A program made the translations under genes and the position numbers. A stretch of DNA of 64,000 bases. It comes from Atopsyche davidsoni. Lineage: Eukaryota > Arthropoda > Insecta > Trichoptera > Hydrobiosidae. A model generated the notes under the pieces. It ran no database searches. It had not been told where the DNA came from and saw nothing but the letters and a program-made list of their open reading frames with translations. This document shows positions 24,477 to 36,599 of this stretch, one piece after another (within the stretch, counting starts at the first letter, position 1; the number at the start of each line of letters is the position of its first letter). The stretch spans positions 5,580,001-5,644,000 of the forward strand of contig JAILWY010000001.1 of assembly GCA_022113835.1 (NCBI GenBank). Direction: 5' to 3'.

Positions 24477-26987
24477 TTTGATATAATAAAATAATTTTAG
24501 CCAATGACATTTGTCATGCACTTGTATATGCAAAATTAAATTATGTTTCTTTTGTTTATTAAATTATATTAAAAAAAGTATTCCGACCACAGAGAACAAT
24601 TTGAATTTGATTTAAATAAAAAAAAAACCAATAACTCTTTAATTTTGTACACCCAATACTAAATTACCTAACCTAACCTTTTTTTAAATATTTCATTTGT
24701 TGTATTTATTCCTGAAAGGGAGGTTTCCGACTGAGCAAACTTTTCACTGCTCCCAAGTCTGCTTCCCTTCCATTTTATTCTTCACTGACATTCATCCCTA
24801 TCTATCTAGGAGACAGCGTCTCCGTGGTGCTGTGAAAAGTATGAAAAAGGGTGTCTTGTCGTACACTTCAGTTCTTCATCGCCTATAATTGTCTGCGGGC
24901 TACTCCTCAGGCCGGAATTCTGGGGTGTAGCTGGCGTTGCCTCTCGAGCTCCTCCCTTCAGGTTATGGTCTTCTCCTAACCTAACCAGAGTTAATATGCC
25001 GATACTAGCTTACTTTATTGTAGATTATAAAAGGCTGCTTGATAAAAACAATTATTATGCTGCCAAATATGCCACACAGAATGCATGAAGTTCTGTTAAT
25101 CGGTTATACTATAAAATTAAGATAAAATTGTTGAGGAAATTTTATTTCTGAAGCACAGATTTCATTTTGGAAAAATCTTGTTTAATGCGACCTGTTAAAG
25201 ATTTTTATTATAATTTTCACTAACTGGGACGAGACATTAAAGTATGAACATTTGTTTGAGAAAAGATGTTGGATCCATATCAGATAAGAGTTGCAGGTGA
25301 ATCTGTGTATTTAACACTATATATCATTATTAAAATTAAAATATTTTGACTCAATCCTCTTCTATTACTTATCTTTACAATTATCTAAGATTATAAATCT
25401 TGATAAAAAAAGATTTTAGTATAAAGGGAAATTGCCAACTGTTTTTCTTCATAAATTGACTCTCAGTAAAATATTTTTCTTGACATTCTTGATTCTAAAT
25501 ATTATATAATAAATGTAGGTGTTATGAAATTTAAAGGAAAAATTGTCTTGGGGAAATAATAATCTGAGTAATTTTTAAATATAATAGTTTATTTTTAATC
25601 AAACCTTGATTAAATAATCAATCAAGAATTTCATTGTATCTTTTACAGTTTGCACGTAAGTGGGGTGAAGGATTTACAAATATGGTAAAAATATAAACAG
25701 CAGAAAATGTGAACTATGTTTAAATTTTAAACACGGGTAGATAAATAAAAAAACTTGTATTCACGTACTACTTTTCCATCATACACCCACTATGTAATGT
25801 ATACATAGTAAATAACAGAAAACTAACTTATGATACAATAATCTTATTCGTATTTGGTAAATATTCCAACAAATTAAAATATTCCAATTTAATGTCTAGA
25901 GAAGGAAAAGGCCATATTTTACAGGTGGTTTTTCTGAATTTTTAATTCACGTAATATAAATGTATTCGCTTATTGGTTCATTTACCCTGAGACTTATTCT
26001 ACTAACCAGAACTCTCCAAACAATTGAAGAACTTGTAAGTCTTGTCATGTATAAACACTAATCTCTTTATAAACATTTAATTGATCAATCATCATATTTT
26101 TCTTTTTTATATAAATCATAAAGCTCTTTTATATTTAAAATTTATTTTCCATGTACAAACATAAATTAAAATCTACATAATTATATACACGTTTCAGTAT
26201 ATTTTTCTTAATCAGACAGTAGAAAGTCATTTGAGAGATCACAGAAAAATATAGCTGGAAATCTAACATTAGCATTTATAATATTAAATTTACCTGAAGA
26301 TAAGTTTATCACAGAAGTATAAGAAATTTGTTCTTCATGAATCTTCAGGCAAAATATATAAACATATATACTATACCTACCTCAACCTAGACTTACAAAA
26401 ATATAGATATTTTATCAAAATATGTTTTTGAAGATGAAAGCAATTTGAACTTTAACAGGATTAACAATAAACCCTTGAAATATGATTATTTTTGAACATT
26501 GGTAAAAACAAAAAAATGAAGTAGCATCGATGAAGTATTGTGGAATGTTACATACAGATCAAAACTTCACGAATTAAAGAAGTGGACCCAAACGATTAAT
26601 ATTTATAATATTTATTAAGATCACTTCTGTTGAATCCGGGTAAACGCCTAGCAAACAGAATACTGGAGATCTTCCAATGGAAATTATATTATACAACGAT
26701 TTTCATAAATTGTAATTAAATTCGGTAATATACATTGTAATATGTAACTCGTATTAAATTCATACCCATAGGTCATAACAGCAATGATCTATTTAAATTT
26801 CGTTTTAATATAAAAGCAATATAGGCAGTATTAACCTAAGCTTATCTCAAATTACAAATGAATTATTGGCACATAAAGTTCAAAGTGTCATATCACATTA
26901 TCACTTTTGTAATTTGCACGTATTGAAGTGTTTCAGTCTTGACAGAAGTTAATATGATTTCACCGTACGACAGTATAACCAGTACAA
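24477..26987. other. Spacer and probable 3' UTR of yan
   Basis: The right part, from 26987 leftwards, is probably 3' untranslated sequence of the minus-strand ETS gene. A minus-strand AATAAA occurs at about 26616-26611. Bases 24720-24990 are GC-richer and may be a repeat remnant. Two short CCTAA-CCTAA runs near 24668 and 24978 resemble the insect telomere repeat but are only 2-3 units long. No gene is supportable. Confidence 0.4.
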
Positions 26988-29060
26988 TCATTGATGAGTG
27001 ATTTCTTCAACTTTTAAATTGAGCGATGCGTAATGTTGCTCTCGTTCACGACTAAGTTTTTGAAGGTTTTCTCCAACAATCATGCTAATGCGGTGCTTAT
27101 CGGACAGGGTCATCGGTTTGGGTGAATCGGGATGTGCCCTTTTCCGTGACTGCGTTTCAGTCGGCATGCTCAGATCAGTGGGCATGTCATCATCTTGCAC
27201 GGGATGAGTCCAGGTATGGTGGGAGTGCTCTTCTTCCGTTTTGGGCTCGGCCTTAATTGTCAAAGACAAAGGAGCAGGCTGGCTAGGTTGTTGAGAAGGA
27301 ACCCTGGTTGGGCTCATTTGTTGGCGCAGCAAAGAAATGTTTTTGATATTCTTCAGCTCAGTTGGGTTACGAAGAAATCTGTGGGTAAGAAAATTATATT
27401 AGTCATCATGCTTTAATATTATAAGTAAATAGTCAATAAGCAAAGAAAATCCTTTTTTATACAATTAAATATGACGAAAATATTACTTACTGGTAGCAGT
27501 GTCTCTCCCCTTGCACTTTTCTCAAAATATTCACTCTGTAATAATAACGAAGTGCTCTCGACATCTTGTCATAATTCATGGACAAGTGATTCTTCTGGAT
27601 ACCCCAAAGTTTGGCTAGACCTGCCGGGTCTACTATCTTGAATACTCCTGAATCGTGATTTTTCCAAGCAATATAGTTTGTGTATCTCTGACTTGGATCA
27701 TTAAGAAGTTGTTGTAAGAAATCCCACAGCAGTCTTCCATCTGAAACAATTTGTAATTCAAAAATTAATAAGTTATGTATATTAGATGGACCTTTTGTGT
27801 TTTAAGTTTATAGTTTTAGAGATAAAAACTTTTACAAATCACAAATCCTTCTATATGTTCAGATAAAATACAAGTTTTGAAAAATACAAAATTAACTCAC
27901 TTGTATTAGGCTCTGGCATATCATTTGGAAAGAATTCTCTTGGCATAGTCTTGAATGCATTGGAAGCACCGGGAGTGAGGGGTGTATGAGGGGTATGGGG
28001 AGTGGTGGCGGTGTGAGAGGGGGTGGAGGGTTTGGGTGACCGCGGCTGCGGTGGGGGTAGAAGGCAGAGTGGAGGGACTGCATAGCCCGGAGTAGTGGGT
28101 GGAGTGCTCTGGCTTGCAGAATGAGGACCGGCCGATGCTTGAGCTCCATTATCCTGATAGCTGTCTTCATCAGAATCTGATTGATTGCTCCCGGAGCTTC
28201 CAGCAGAATTTCCGTTTCCATACAAAGTTTGTACGTAATTTGCAGCTGTACCATTCTCAATTCGCTGAGGACTACCATTTTGGCTCTCTATGGACGGTGC
28301 CGGGCTGAGGGTGACAGAGTTGCTTTGGTTGATGAAGTGTGCCAAATTGGCAGCATGCTTCGCTTGCTGGAAGGCAGACTCCGCTGAGGGTTGAGCCAGG
28401 AGGTTCCAGTTGGGAGTGGGCGGGTGAGAATGCGGGCTAAGGGGATAAGGCCCTCGCGATGTCGGCGTGAGGGGGGATGAGGGCAGACAACGGCCCAGCA
28501 GAGAAGCATCACGCACAAGCATCTGGAGGACATTGTGCAGAACGTCTCCTACACCTGGACAGCGTTCGCCGAGATCAGTCTTTGTAAGCAGGCACATCGC
28601 TTTTCCTGAATAAAATTAAAAACAATATAAGATAAAATGCATACGACTTGTTGAATACTATTATGGGAATAACATTATTTGAAAAGATAAACATATTGGA
28701 TTGGGAAATATTATTCTATATATGGACAGAAATTCATAGTGCTCACCGTTCATTTGAAACATTTCCATGTCAAAGTTGGGGAGATCGAACTCTCTTTCGC
28801 ACCACTTGAGGAAGGTGGAGACGTCATCACGAGCCCAAATGCGTGGATCGGATGCTAACGAGGTGGGGAGATGTGTCTTGAAGTCAGCAAGAGGCGAAGC
28901 CTGGTTGGGCGGCGGGAAGCTGAGGGGGTAGCGCCACAAGAGGTCTGTGGGACTGAACGGCAACTGAAGCGGCATTCGCTCCATGGTCGCGACAGGCGGT
29001 AACTGCAGGGGTAGTAGCTTCATTACCCAGTCAGTGGGCAGTGTATACCGGTCTGCACTT
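26988..29060 (-). CDS. aop: ETS-domain repressor anterior open / Yan (ETV6/7 class)
   Basis: Yan is a nuclear ETS repressor that opposes Pointed downstream of receptor tyrosine kinase and MAPK signalling. Visible coding exons are 29060-28747, 28605-27901, 27740-27491 and 27378-26988, giving 540 residues from the ATG at 29023. The pointed/SAM domain is at about 50-125 (IWARDDVSTFLKWCEREF, then FQMNGKAMCLLT). The ETS domain is at about 329-412, with recognition-helix R389 and R392 in MSRALRYYY, followed by the conserved NPTELKNIKN. The SSPLTPTS stretch at 135-142 matches the region around Drosophila Yan Ser127, the key MAPK site. A PTDLS motif at 477-481 fits CtBP binding. The frame stays open 12 codons upstream of the ATG to a splice acceptor, so a coding first exon ending with a two-base overhang is possible. 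Transcription probably starts in the island at 30.3-31.5 kb. Confidence 0.95.
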
Positions 29061-30299
29061 CTGAAATAGAATTATTCACAGTTAGCCATGGTTTCTTTCA
29101 TTTGAATAAAAATTACAATTGTAACTAGTCAACATGTCACAATGTAAAAATTCAACAAAATGAGATAAATTATTTTAATCTATTTTGTTATATCGTCTAT
29201 TTACTATTTTTATTTCCGAATTAAAATATATTATCTGATTTGTATTTATCTTCCGATCGATAACAATGATACAAAAATCACACGGCAACAATACCATAGA
29301 ATACAAAACAAAATTCTTAGTATTTTTACTTCGGTATTTCATATTTATTACATGCATCAACAAATTTGCCGTCATGTGCAATTTTTTATTAGAATTAATA
29401 TATTAACAAAAGAATATGTAGTGGACAAACTGAAAAAGCTGAAATTGAAATTATCGAGAAAGGATCTACCAAATTACAGATCTCTTTATTCTCGCCGGCA
29501 GATGGTTCGAGGCGTCGCTTAACTAAACTTGTCGACAGATGCCGCTACTAACTAGCCCGCTGGAAGAAAGGGGAAGTAAGTTTGTCACGAAACTTCCGAC
29601 GGGTAACAGGTTGAGTTGATAAGATTAATTTACTGAACATTTAGTCGCTGCATCTACAAAACTGACTGCGCCGATGAATAAAACAGTATTCATTTGAATT
29701 GAAATGTTAAGCTCTACAAATTAATTCGTATTTTTTACGCGATGTGGTTGTAAAACTTTTTTTACAAAATATCGCGGAAGTACGCGGATAAATCTTATGA
29801 AGTTTTTTTAAACAGTATATATATTTATTAAGATATGATAGCGTCAGTATAAGAGATAAATTAATTCGTACAAATTGTTTGTTTATAGTACTGATAAGAC
29901 TCGAGTAATTATTTTGATCGTTTACTTTAGCGGTCAATAAGTAAAAAATAACTTTTTTTGGCTTTAGTAAAATAATCAACCGAAAGCTTCGCGTTTAAAT
30001 TCTCGATGCGGTTGCCGAATGCCGAGCGTTCGGTAGTAAATTTGATAGAAATGCAACTGCCGAATGCGTTCTCTCCTTTTTGAAAGACAGTATGAAGAAA
30101 TCCTGCAAAGGGACCGATCCTCGATACACCGCTCGTCCAAAATGATCACACTCAGGAGATTGAGAAATTTTGAAAAGCGGGAGGAAGTCCAAGGGACGAG
30201 TCGAGGTCGTTTTAAAATTTAGGAAAGCAAAAAGTTTACAATCTTTACCTACCCTGTACAATATTTTCGTCAAATAATAATCTCCGAGGGCATCCGGGA
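29061..30299 (-). other. Probable first intron or 5' region of yan
   Basis: A good acceptor (polypyrimidine-AG) ends at 29061, so this is intronic with respect to the first visible yan exon. On the minus strand, possible donors lie at about 30246-30255 (GGTAGGTAAAG) and near 30496 (CTGGTAAAG). Neither gives the two-base overhang needed for coding continuity, which favours a noncoding first exon. ETS-like ACTTCCG occurs near 29594. Confidence 0.35.
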
Positions 30300-31560
30300 A
30301 ATATTGTCACAACACGGCCCGAGGGAACTGCCACTTCACAGAATAATCGGAGCTTCTGCGTTCTGCAGAGCCGAGCACAAACGGAACGAGGAGCGACGAC
30401 CGACAGTTTCGGGCTTCCTCGAAATCACAAAACACAGAGATCGAGTCTCAGCACTTCCGCATTCGCGAGACGCGAATCGCTCGCCGGCGCACTTTACCAG
30501 AAGATCGGTCCCGATTCGGGGGTTCACCGCAGATGCACTCGCACGGAAGCGTAACAAGTGTCTCGGGCGACTCGGGTCGGTGTTTCGGGGCCAGACTCAG
30601 ACTGCCGACGCGGACGCGCTCTCGGCCCAAAGTCGCGGCTTGAACTGAGCGGCGACGGGCGCCCGACCACGCAGCTGGCGGGGCGGGCGGGGCGCGGGGC
30701 GGGGCGTCCAGGCGGGGCGCGGGGCGGGGCGCGGGGCGGGCGGGGCGGCGCGCGGCCAGAGCGGGACGGGGCTCCCCGCGAGCGAGTCGCCAGATTTGGC
30801 GGCAAATTGCGCGAAACCGGATGCGCCCTCCTCGCGAGCGGCCGGCCCGGGAGACCCGCCGCGGGGCCAGGCCGAGGGTCGTCCTGCGACATCAACGCCG
30901 AAAGCGAATCGCGACTCGGAGCCGCGTCCGGGCCGGCTCCGAGCTCGAGTCCCGCAGAAACGACCGGTCGTCCCTGAGCGGCGCGGCGGATCGACTTCCG
31001 GGTTCCTCGGCGTTCGGCCGCCGTTTCCGCGTCGGAGCCGGCGCGACCGCCCGCCCGGCCGGACCGCGCGCCGCGAGGTTTCCTCGTCCGCGGAAGGATC
31101 CGCCGCGTCGGGCGGCGGCGCATCTGATGCGCAAAAAACGCCGCGCGGCTTAGAATTCGGATGCCTCTGCAAAAAAAATTGAAAAAAACTTTCCGCTAGC
31201 CGCGCCGCGCGCTGCCCCCGGTCCCTTCCCGTGGCAGTGCCCGTGCCCGTGCCCGTGCCCGTGCCCGTGCCCGTGCCCGTTTGGGACGGGTCGGCTCGGC
31301 CGATGCCGCAACTCGCGGAGCTACGAGGAAGTCCTCGCTTGCCTTGCGCCACGTCGCGGATTGAGCTCGTTCGACGTTTCCTCGTTTTGAAACGCTCGGT
31401 TCTTACAAAATAACCGACGCCGCCGAGCGCGCTGATGCGATGGCTCAGGCGCCGCGCGAGGAGCCCGGCTCGAGCTCGGCTTGAGCCCGGCTTGAGCCCG
31501 GCTCGAGCCCCGCGGCCCCCGCGCCCGGGAGCCTCGCCGGTGCGGAATCGTACCGGATTT
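30300..31560 (-). promoter_or_regulatory. CpG-rich promoter island upstream of yan
   Basis: This is the strongest GC- and CpG-rich block of the window, sharply bounded by AT-rich DNA, with GGGGCGGGGC boxes concentrated at 30675-30755. ETS-type motifs CACTTCCGC (about 30451) and GACTTCCGGG (about 30993) are present, compatible with autoregulation. Several long arginine-, proline- and alanine-rich open frames overlap on both strands and are expected from composition, so none is called as a gene. Assignment to yan rests on position and orientation. Confidence 0.5.
31237..31280. repeat. GTGCCC hexanucleotide microsatellite
   Basis: About seven uninterrupted GTGCCC units lie inside the CpG-rich island upstream of yan. 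Length variation would be expected between individuals. Confidence 0.9.
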
Positions 31561-32156
31561 TGTGAAGTTATCGCTCCTATTGGCGAACTAGCGTCGACGC
31601 ACGATTTCCTGTTATTTTGGATTTGACAATTGTTCTCCTAATTGCAATCCGACATACGAAGTATCCGATTTATTTATTATTGCAATTGCAACAATATTGC
31701 ATTCCTAAATTCTACTCTAGTGGAGAAATTGACACTCGACATATCGGCTGTGATTTTGGAGGCGCGGCAAACTCATTTGCATTTCTAACGAGCAAACAGA
31801 CTCCATAAAAAAGCGATGCAAACTTAGGGCAATTCCTGTATCTGCGCAATGGATAAACGAATTGCGCGTATCGATAATGCAACTAGGCAGGCAAGTCGGA
31901 ATGTCGGGCTAGGGTGACAGTACCGCCGCAATTTTAAAACTTTTCAAGTATAAATATTGCATACTATTCTGTACCCGATGTGGATATTATTTATGGTCTA
32001 TTTGGGTTGGTTCCCTGAGTTGAGCATTAAACAATAAAAGTTGTCTGACAACTAAAATCGAAATAAGACAGAGATTTATATTTCGCAGCCCGAGTTCAAA
32101 GTTTAGTTTTGCACTTGCTCTGGTCGGTCGGAGCAGACGGGGAGGGCTGCGGCGCT
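31561..32156. other. AT-rich flank of the CpG island
   Basis: No gene, RNA or repeat can be supported here. Confidence 0.35.
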
Positions 32157-32236
32157 GGTGCTGAGGTGCTGAGGTGCTGAGGTGCTGAGGTGCTGAGGTG
32201 CTGAGGTGTTGAGGTGCTGAAGTGCTGAGGTGCTGA
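32157..32236. repeat. 8-bp minisatellite (GTGCTGAG)n
   Basis: About nine to ten tandem copies of GTGCTGAG, with two single-base variants toward the right end. Because 8 is not a multiple of 3, all frames are read through it, and the overlapping STSAPQHL-type open frames on the minus strand are artefacts of the repeat. Confidence 0.9.
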
Positions 32237-32240
32237 ATGC

Positions 32241-35200
32241 CGCATCGCATTGTTTTAAAACAGAGTCCCAACTGCTATTAGTGCCGATTCTAAATATTCT
32301 ATTTCTCGGTATTTGCAACCCAAAAAGAGTGACAAGCCTCGTTTGTTTGTAAACTCGCTTACCTGGTGTTCGTTACTTGCGTGTATTGACGCTACCGAGG
32401 AAAGCAGATTCGGCAATGCTATGAAACCGTTTTTTTTAACGCATAAATAGCTATTGTTTATAATATACCGAGAATGCAACGTTTTACAAAACGATATCGC
32501 TGCTGTCTGTTTGACTGATAATGCTGGTTTATGTAATCATCCTTGAATCTTCAACTGCCGGATAGTGTTTCCTAATTTTCTCATGTGATTTTGAGTCCCA
32601 ATATATGAGAGTCAGACTAGTTTATGTTTTCTTATTTTACAAAATGCAATTACTAAATGTTTTATTATTAAAAATAAATAAATATTAAAGTGGTAATATT
32701 TAGTAATATTACCATGTGTTTATTTTGAAGTCTCCTCCGATGACAACATCGGTCGCTACAAAGTGAACATCTGTGAAAGTCTCGCTTTATATTTGTATAA
32801 TTTTTCAATAGACTTTAATAGTTAATATATGAATACTCTTTCTATATTTTGACAAGTCAAGAAAGAGTTTATCTTCATTATAAAATATAATTCAATACCT
32901 CAAATATTAACGCTGTTTTGGCTGCTAAAATGTGATTTAGATTATTTTGAAAAGTAAAATTATATATTGCTGATCAGTAAGAGAGAAACAATACCCAAAC
33001 TAAAAACGGTGTTTTTTTTTTTACTTTAACAATAAGCAAAATATTCACGTTCGAGCATATCCCAAATATTTAATTACTGGTTTGTGCCATTGTTTGATTT
33101 AGTTTTTGCCCACGAGATTTCGTTGATACGCGAATTCATTATCGCGATTGTCACGTACGATATTTAATAGATTAATTTGTCGTGCCTCGTCTGGTCGACA
33201 TGTGTCATGCATACGTGCATGGAAGTGCCCGGCATGGAAAAGGCTCGCCGGAGTCACGTCCGATGTCACCGAAAGAATCCGAGTTCCAAGCCACGCACCG
33301 CGGAATATATCAAACAGTCTCACGTAATATCACCGACAAATCAACACACGATCGAGACAATCAGATCTGAACTTGTAACTGGACGCGTACATAGTAATAA
33401 CTTCCTACTTCACCAGCAATAAACTACTGTCGAACCGGCATGGCCGATTGTTTTAGTTGTATATTATCTACCCACGCTCTACTTGGGCCCTGCACACGAT
33501 CGTCTTGATACCAAAATAATTGCTATAAAATACACACACAAGTCCACACTGTTGCGATATGTTAGTAAGCATTATGAGATTAAAGGATCATGCTTATATT
33601 TATTAAAGTTTTGATACTTCTTGGATAATATTATTCTTCGGCGTGGTGAAAGAATTTTGGGAATAGGATAGGAAGTAGGATAATTTGAAGTCAGGGGCAC
33701 GTCCACGGTGCGCTCGAACAAGTGGTTCCTTGAGAGTTGAGACATAAAAGGATGAGAGCAGAGCAGCTCATATTCTCATGTTACTTCTCATGGCCTCAGA
33801 ATGCGCTGGTCCTGGAGACTTCTCAGAAGTTGCGCTGGCGAGTTGTTGCGATCGCAAAGTACATTTTTTTGCATTGCTTGTATCTGGAGCAGGACTCGAT
33901 AACATTTTATGTATAAAATGATTTCTACGTTGATAATTTTCTGCTTATATATATGGTATCATATTTTTTCAGTGTTTAAATTCAACTCAATTCCACTGTT
34001 ATAAGTGAATACGTATTTTTAATAATTTTGTTGTTGTCTAATGACACCAGACTGTACCAGCATGTTTGTATTGATCGACATAATTATATAGATAATAAAA
34101 AAAAAATGGTTACAGTTTGAGATATTGTAGACTCAACGACTTAATCTGAGATATAATCTATATTGAGATCGCTATTTATTAAATTATATCTTACGTGAAT
34201 AGTGACGTCATTAATTTACTATACGATGGCAATCTGAAGATAGTTCGAATCTCTATATCAAATGAAATTTCTGTTATAAAATAAAATACATAGTTTTATA
34301 GCGTAAATTTTATTACAAATCCATATTAAAAATTAAACATTTAAACTAAGATAATTTAAAAATATTCACCTATTAATTCATTTAATATAATCCTACAAAA
34401 CAATTAAAAAATATATAAGTGCACAAGTACATGAAGTCAAAAATTAGTATCCAATTATTCTTTCCCCTTTTCAGGTTTCAGATTGAGGTGATTCCATGTA
34501 CTTCCTGGCAAATATGTATTTATTTTGTATTGGAGTGTAGTTTCGGCCCGCCGAGCGCGCTCCCCTGGATGAAGGTCCCCCGGCAGCGGGCGCAGGATGT
34601 GGAGCCAGTTAAGACTTCCTCTTCTTTCCCGAGCCGGCGATTTTTTGCCCAGCGGCAGAGGAAGTTGTGCAGAATGTTGTCGGTCGGAGTCGGCCGGTGA
34701 ATGTAACGGACCTCGATACGTTATATATATTATTTCCCGAGTGATTTATAGGCTTCTGGTGAATTCTGTGAGCGGCTGTAAACCTAATCAAATTATATTT
34801 GAACACACGCTACACTAGACTTCCTCTTTTTTGGTAATCTACCTGCATGTGCCCGGTGTCTCGAAACTGTATAATACTCAAGCGGAGGGCAGAGTATCTC
34901 TTCTGAATCTCAAATAAAAACTAATATTTAAATTATATCTCCTTCTCATTATCTTTTAAACTAAAAAGTATGGATTAAGAAAAATATACCTGGTTTTGCT
35001 TTATCTATAGCGCATATTATATTTCGACATTCACATGAGCAACCCTTATCAACTATGAACATATAACTTCTGGTCCACGCGAATCACCCCTAATTCCAGC
35101 AAGGAAGTCCTTTTTTGAAGTTTCCTACTGTATTTTTTTTCTGTAAAATGAACACAAAGACTTAGCGGATGACTGACGTGTTCAAAAAGGTTTAAAAATA

Positions 35201-35860
35201 TTTTCAGTATCCTTTGCTATTATGATTCTCAGGTGAATAGATAATTACGACGATAATTTAAGTAATATATTTTTGATTTGATTACTTAGGTATTGTGTAT
35301 CAGTATGTACATATCATATCGAATTAATGTTATCATTAGAGAATACCACAACTCTCCTCAGATGGACTGAATAATTTATTATTATTATGATAATAAAAGA
35401 TAATAAAATGGTTTATTCCGGGAAATATAAAAAAAATAGTAACAAGTGATAAAACAAGTACACATTCACAGTCATTCTGACACTGAAAAATATAAAATCT
35501 TTTTATCAATTTGTATAAATTCACAATAAGTATAGTTGTAGGGCAATTACTTCACTTATCTAATTCAGCAATTCTTATAATTGGTTTTTTGTTATTTACG
35601 ATTAATAAATGACTGCAATGTTTAGATTTCGTTTTTTATTATCATTCTCAACGGAAATAAATATATATAAAATAAACAAGTCAATCTATACATTTTTTTT
35701 AAATTAAGAAATAATCAAAAGCCATAAAGCATAAAATAAAAAAATAAAAAAAAACACATTTCCGGCAAAACGAGAAACCGATACATAAACCGAACAAAAT
35801 ATCTAGATCCCCGCTGGATGGATTAAAACTGTTTCTGAACTTGGACTGGAATTTGACATT
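32241..35860. other. Gene-free upstream region of yan, part 1
   Basis: Mostly AT-rich. GC-richer islets lie at 33180-33310, 33680-33850 and 34540-34700. The last carries ETS-core sites GCAGGATGTGG, GACTTCCTC and AGAGGAAGTTG between about 34592 and 34676. No coding region is supportable. Confidence 0.35.
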
Positions 35861-35930
35861 GGGCGGAAGCGGCGGGGGGGGGGCGGGGGGGGGGCGGGCG
35901 GGGGGGGGAGCGTGGGGGGGGGCGGGGGGC
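35861..35930 (+). repeat. Long G-run tract, quadruplex-prone
   Basis: Several plus-strand runs of 6-11 guanines are separated by single C or short spacers, enough for multiple G-quadruplexes. It opens a GC-rich islet reaching 36100 that also has CCACTTCCTCG and GCTTCCTGTG (ETS cores) at about 35930-35967. Homopolymer lengths here are prone to sequencing error. Confidence 0.85.
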
Positions 35931-36269
35931 CACTTCCTCGAGAGCCGGGACCGGTTTGCTTCCTGTGGACCGACCCGCGGCAGCATCTCACGAAATAAGA
36001 CGCTCTCCGGTTCCCGGGTTCACCGCTGGCTGGATGGAATATTATGTTCCACCCGCGAGCGCGCGCCCCGAGAGAGGCCCCCCGCGCCGAAGGGCGAGAA
36101 TGCCTGAAAATAAAACCGAATTACAACTGAACTTAACATAAGGATTTACTCAGGAATAACTATAAAAAATACTCTCAAAAAAAGGGTTGAAATTGGCAGC
36201 GATGCGCAGACTTGAGAAAGCAACTCAAAGTGCATGAGGAGTATCAAAGTAAAAATCTAAAAAAGCTTG

Positions 36270-36590
36270 TACGTGGCTGTCATTCTATGTTCTGAGCGTG
36301 CGTAAAGAATCAGTAATGGAGTAGTGCACATGGAATGATTGTGGAGGGATGTGCTATGGAAGTACCTTGTCGAGGTAGCCTGCTGCAAAATGAGTATCAA
36401 ATCTAAACGCCAGAGCTTTGTAAGGAAATAATTATGCAATTGGGTAGAAGCAATACGCAGACTTTTCTTTCTAATATAAAACAGTAGTGTTGAAAAACCT
36501 GCACTGCACTACTGCTCAGCATAAATATATGCTCAGTGATATAGTCGCCGACCTCTTTTGAAGAAGAATCACATATTATTGTATTCATGT
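36270..36590 (+). repeat. Dispersed repeat family, copy B
   Basis: Same orientation and block order as the copies at 640-995 and 55230-55610: TTGTGGAGGGATGTGCTATG, then CCAGAGCTTTGTAAGG, then GCTCAGTGATATAGTCGCC, then a GAAGAAGAAT tail. Relative to the other two it lacks the block that ends in CCATGAACAC. No protein is encoded. Confidence 0.7.
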
Positions 36591-36599
36591 TATCTATGT

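Noticed and set aside
24664..24990. CCTAA repeats as an interstitial telomere
   Set aside because: Only two to three units at each site, which is expected by chance in AT-rich DNA.
30524..31352. Long overlapping open frames on both strands (up to 251 codons)
   Set aside because: Stops are rare in this very GC-rich island. The translations are arginine/proline/alanine-rich in several frames at once and cross a GTGCCC microsatellite.
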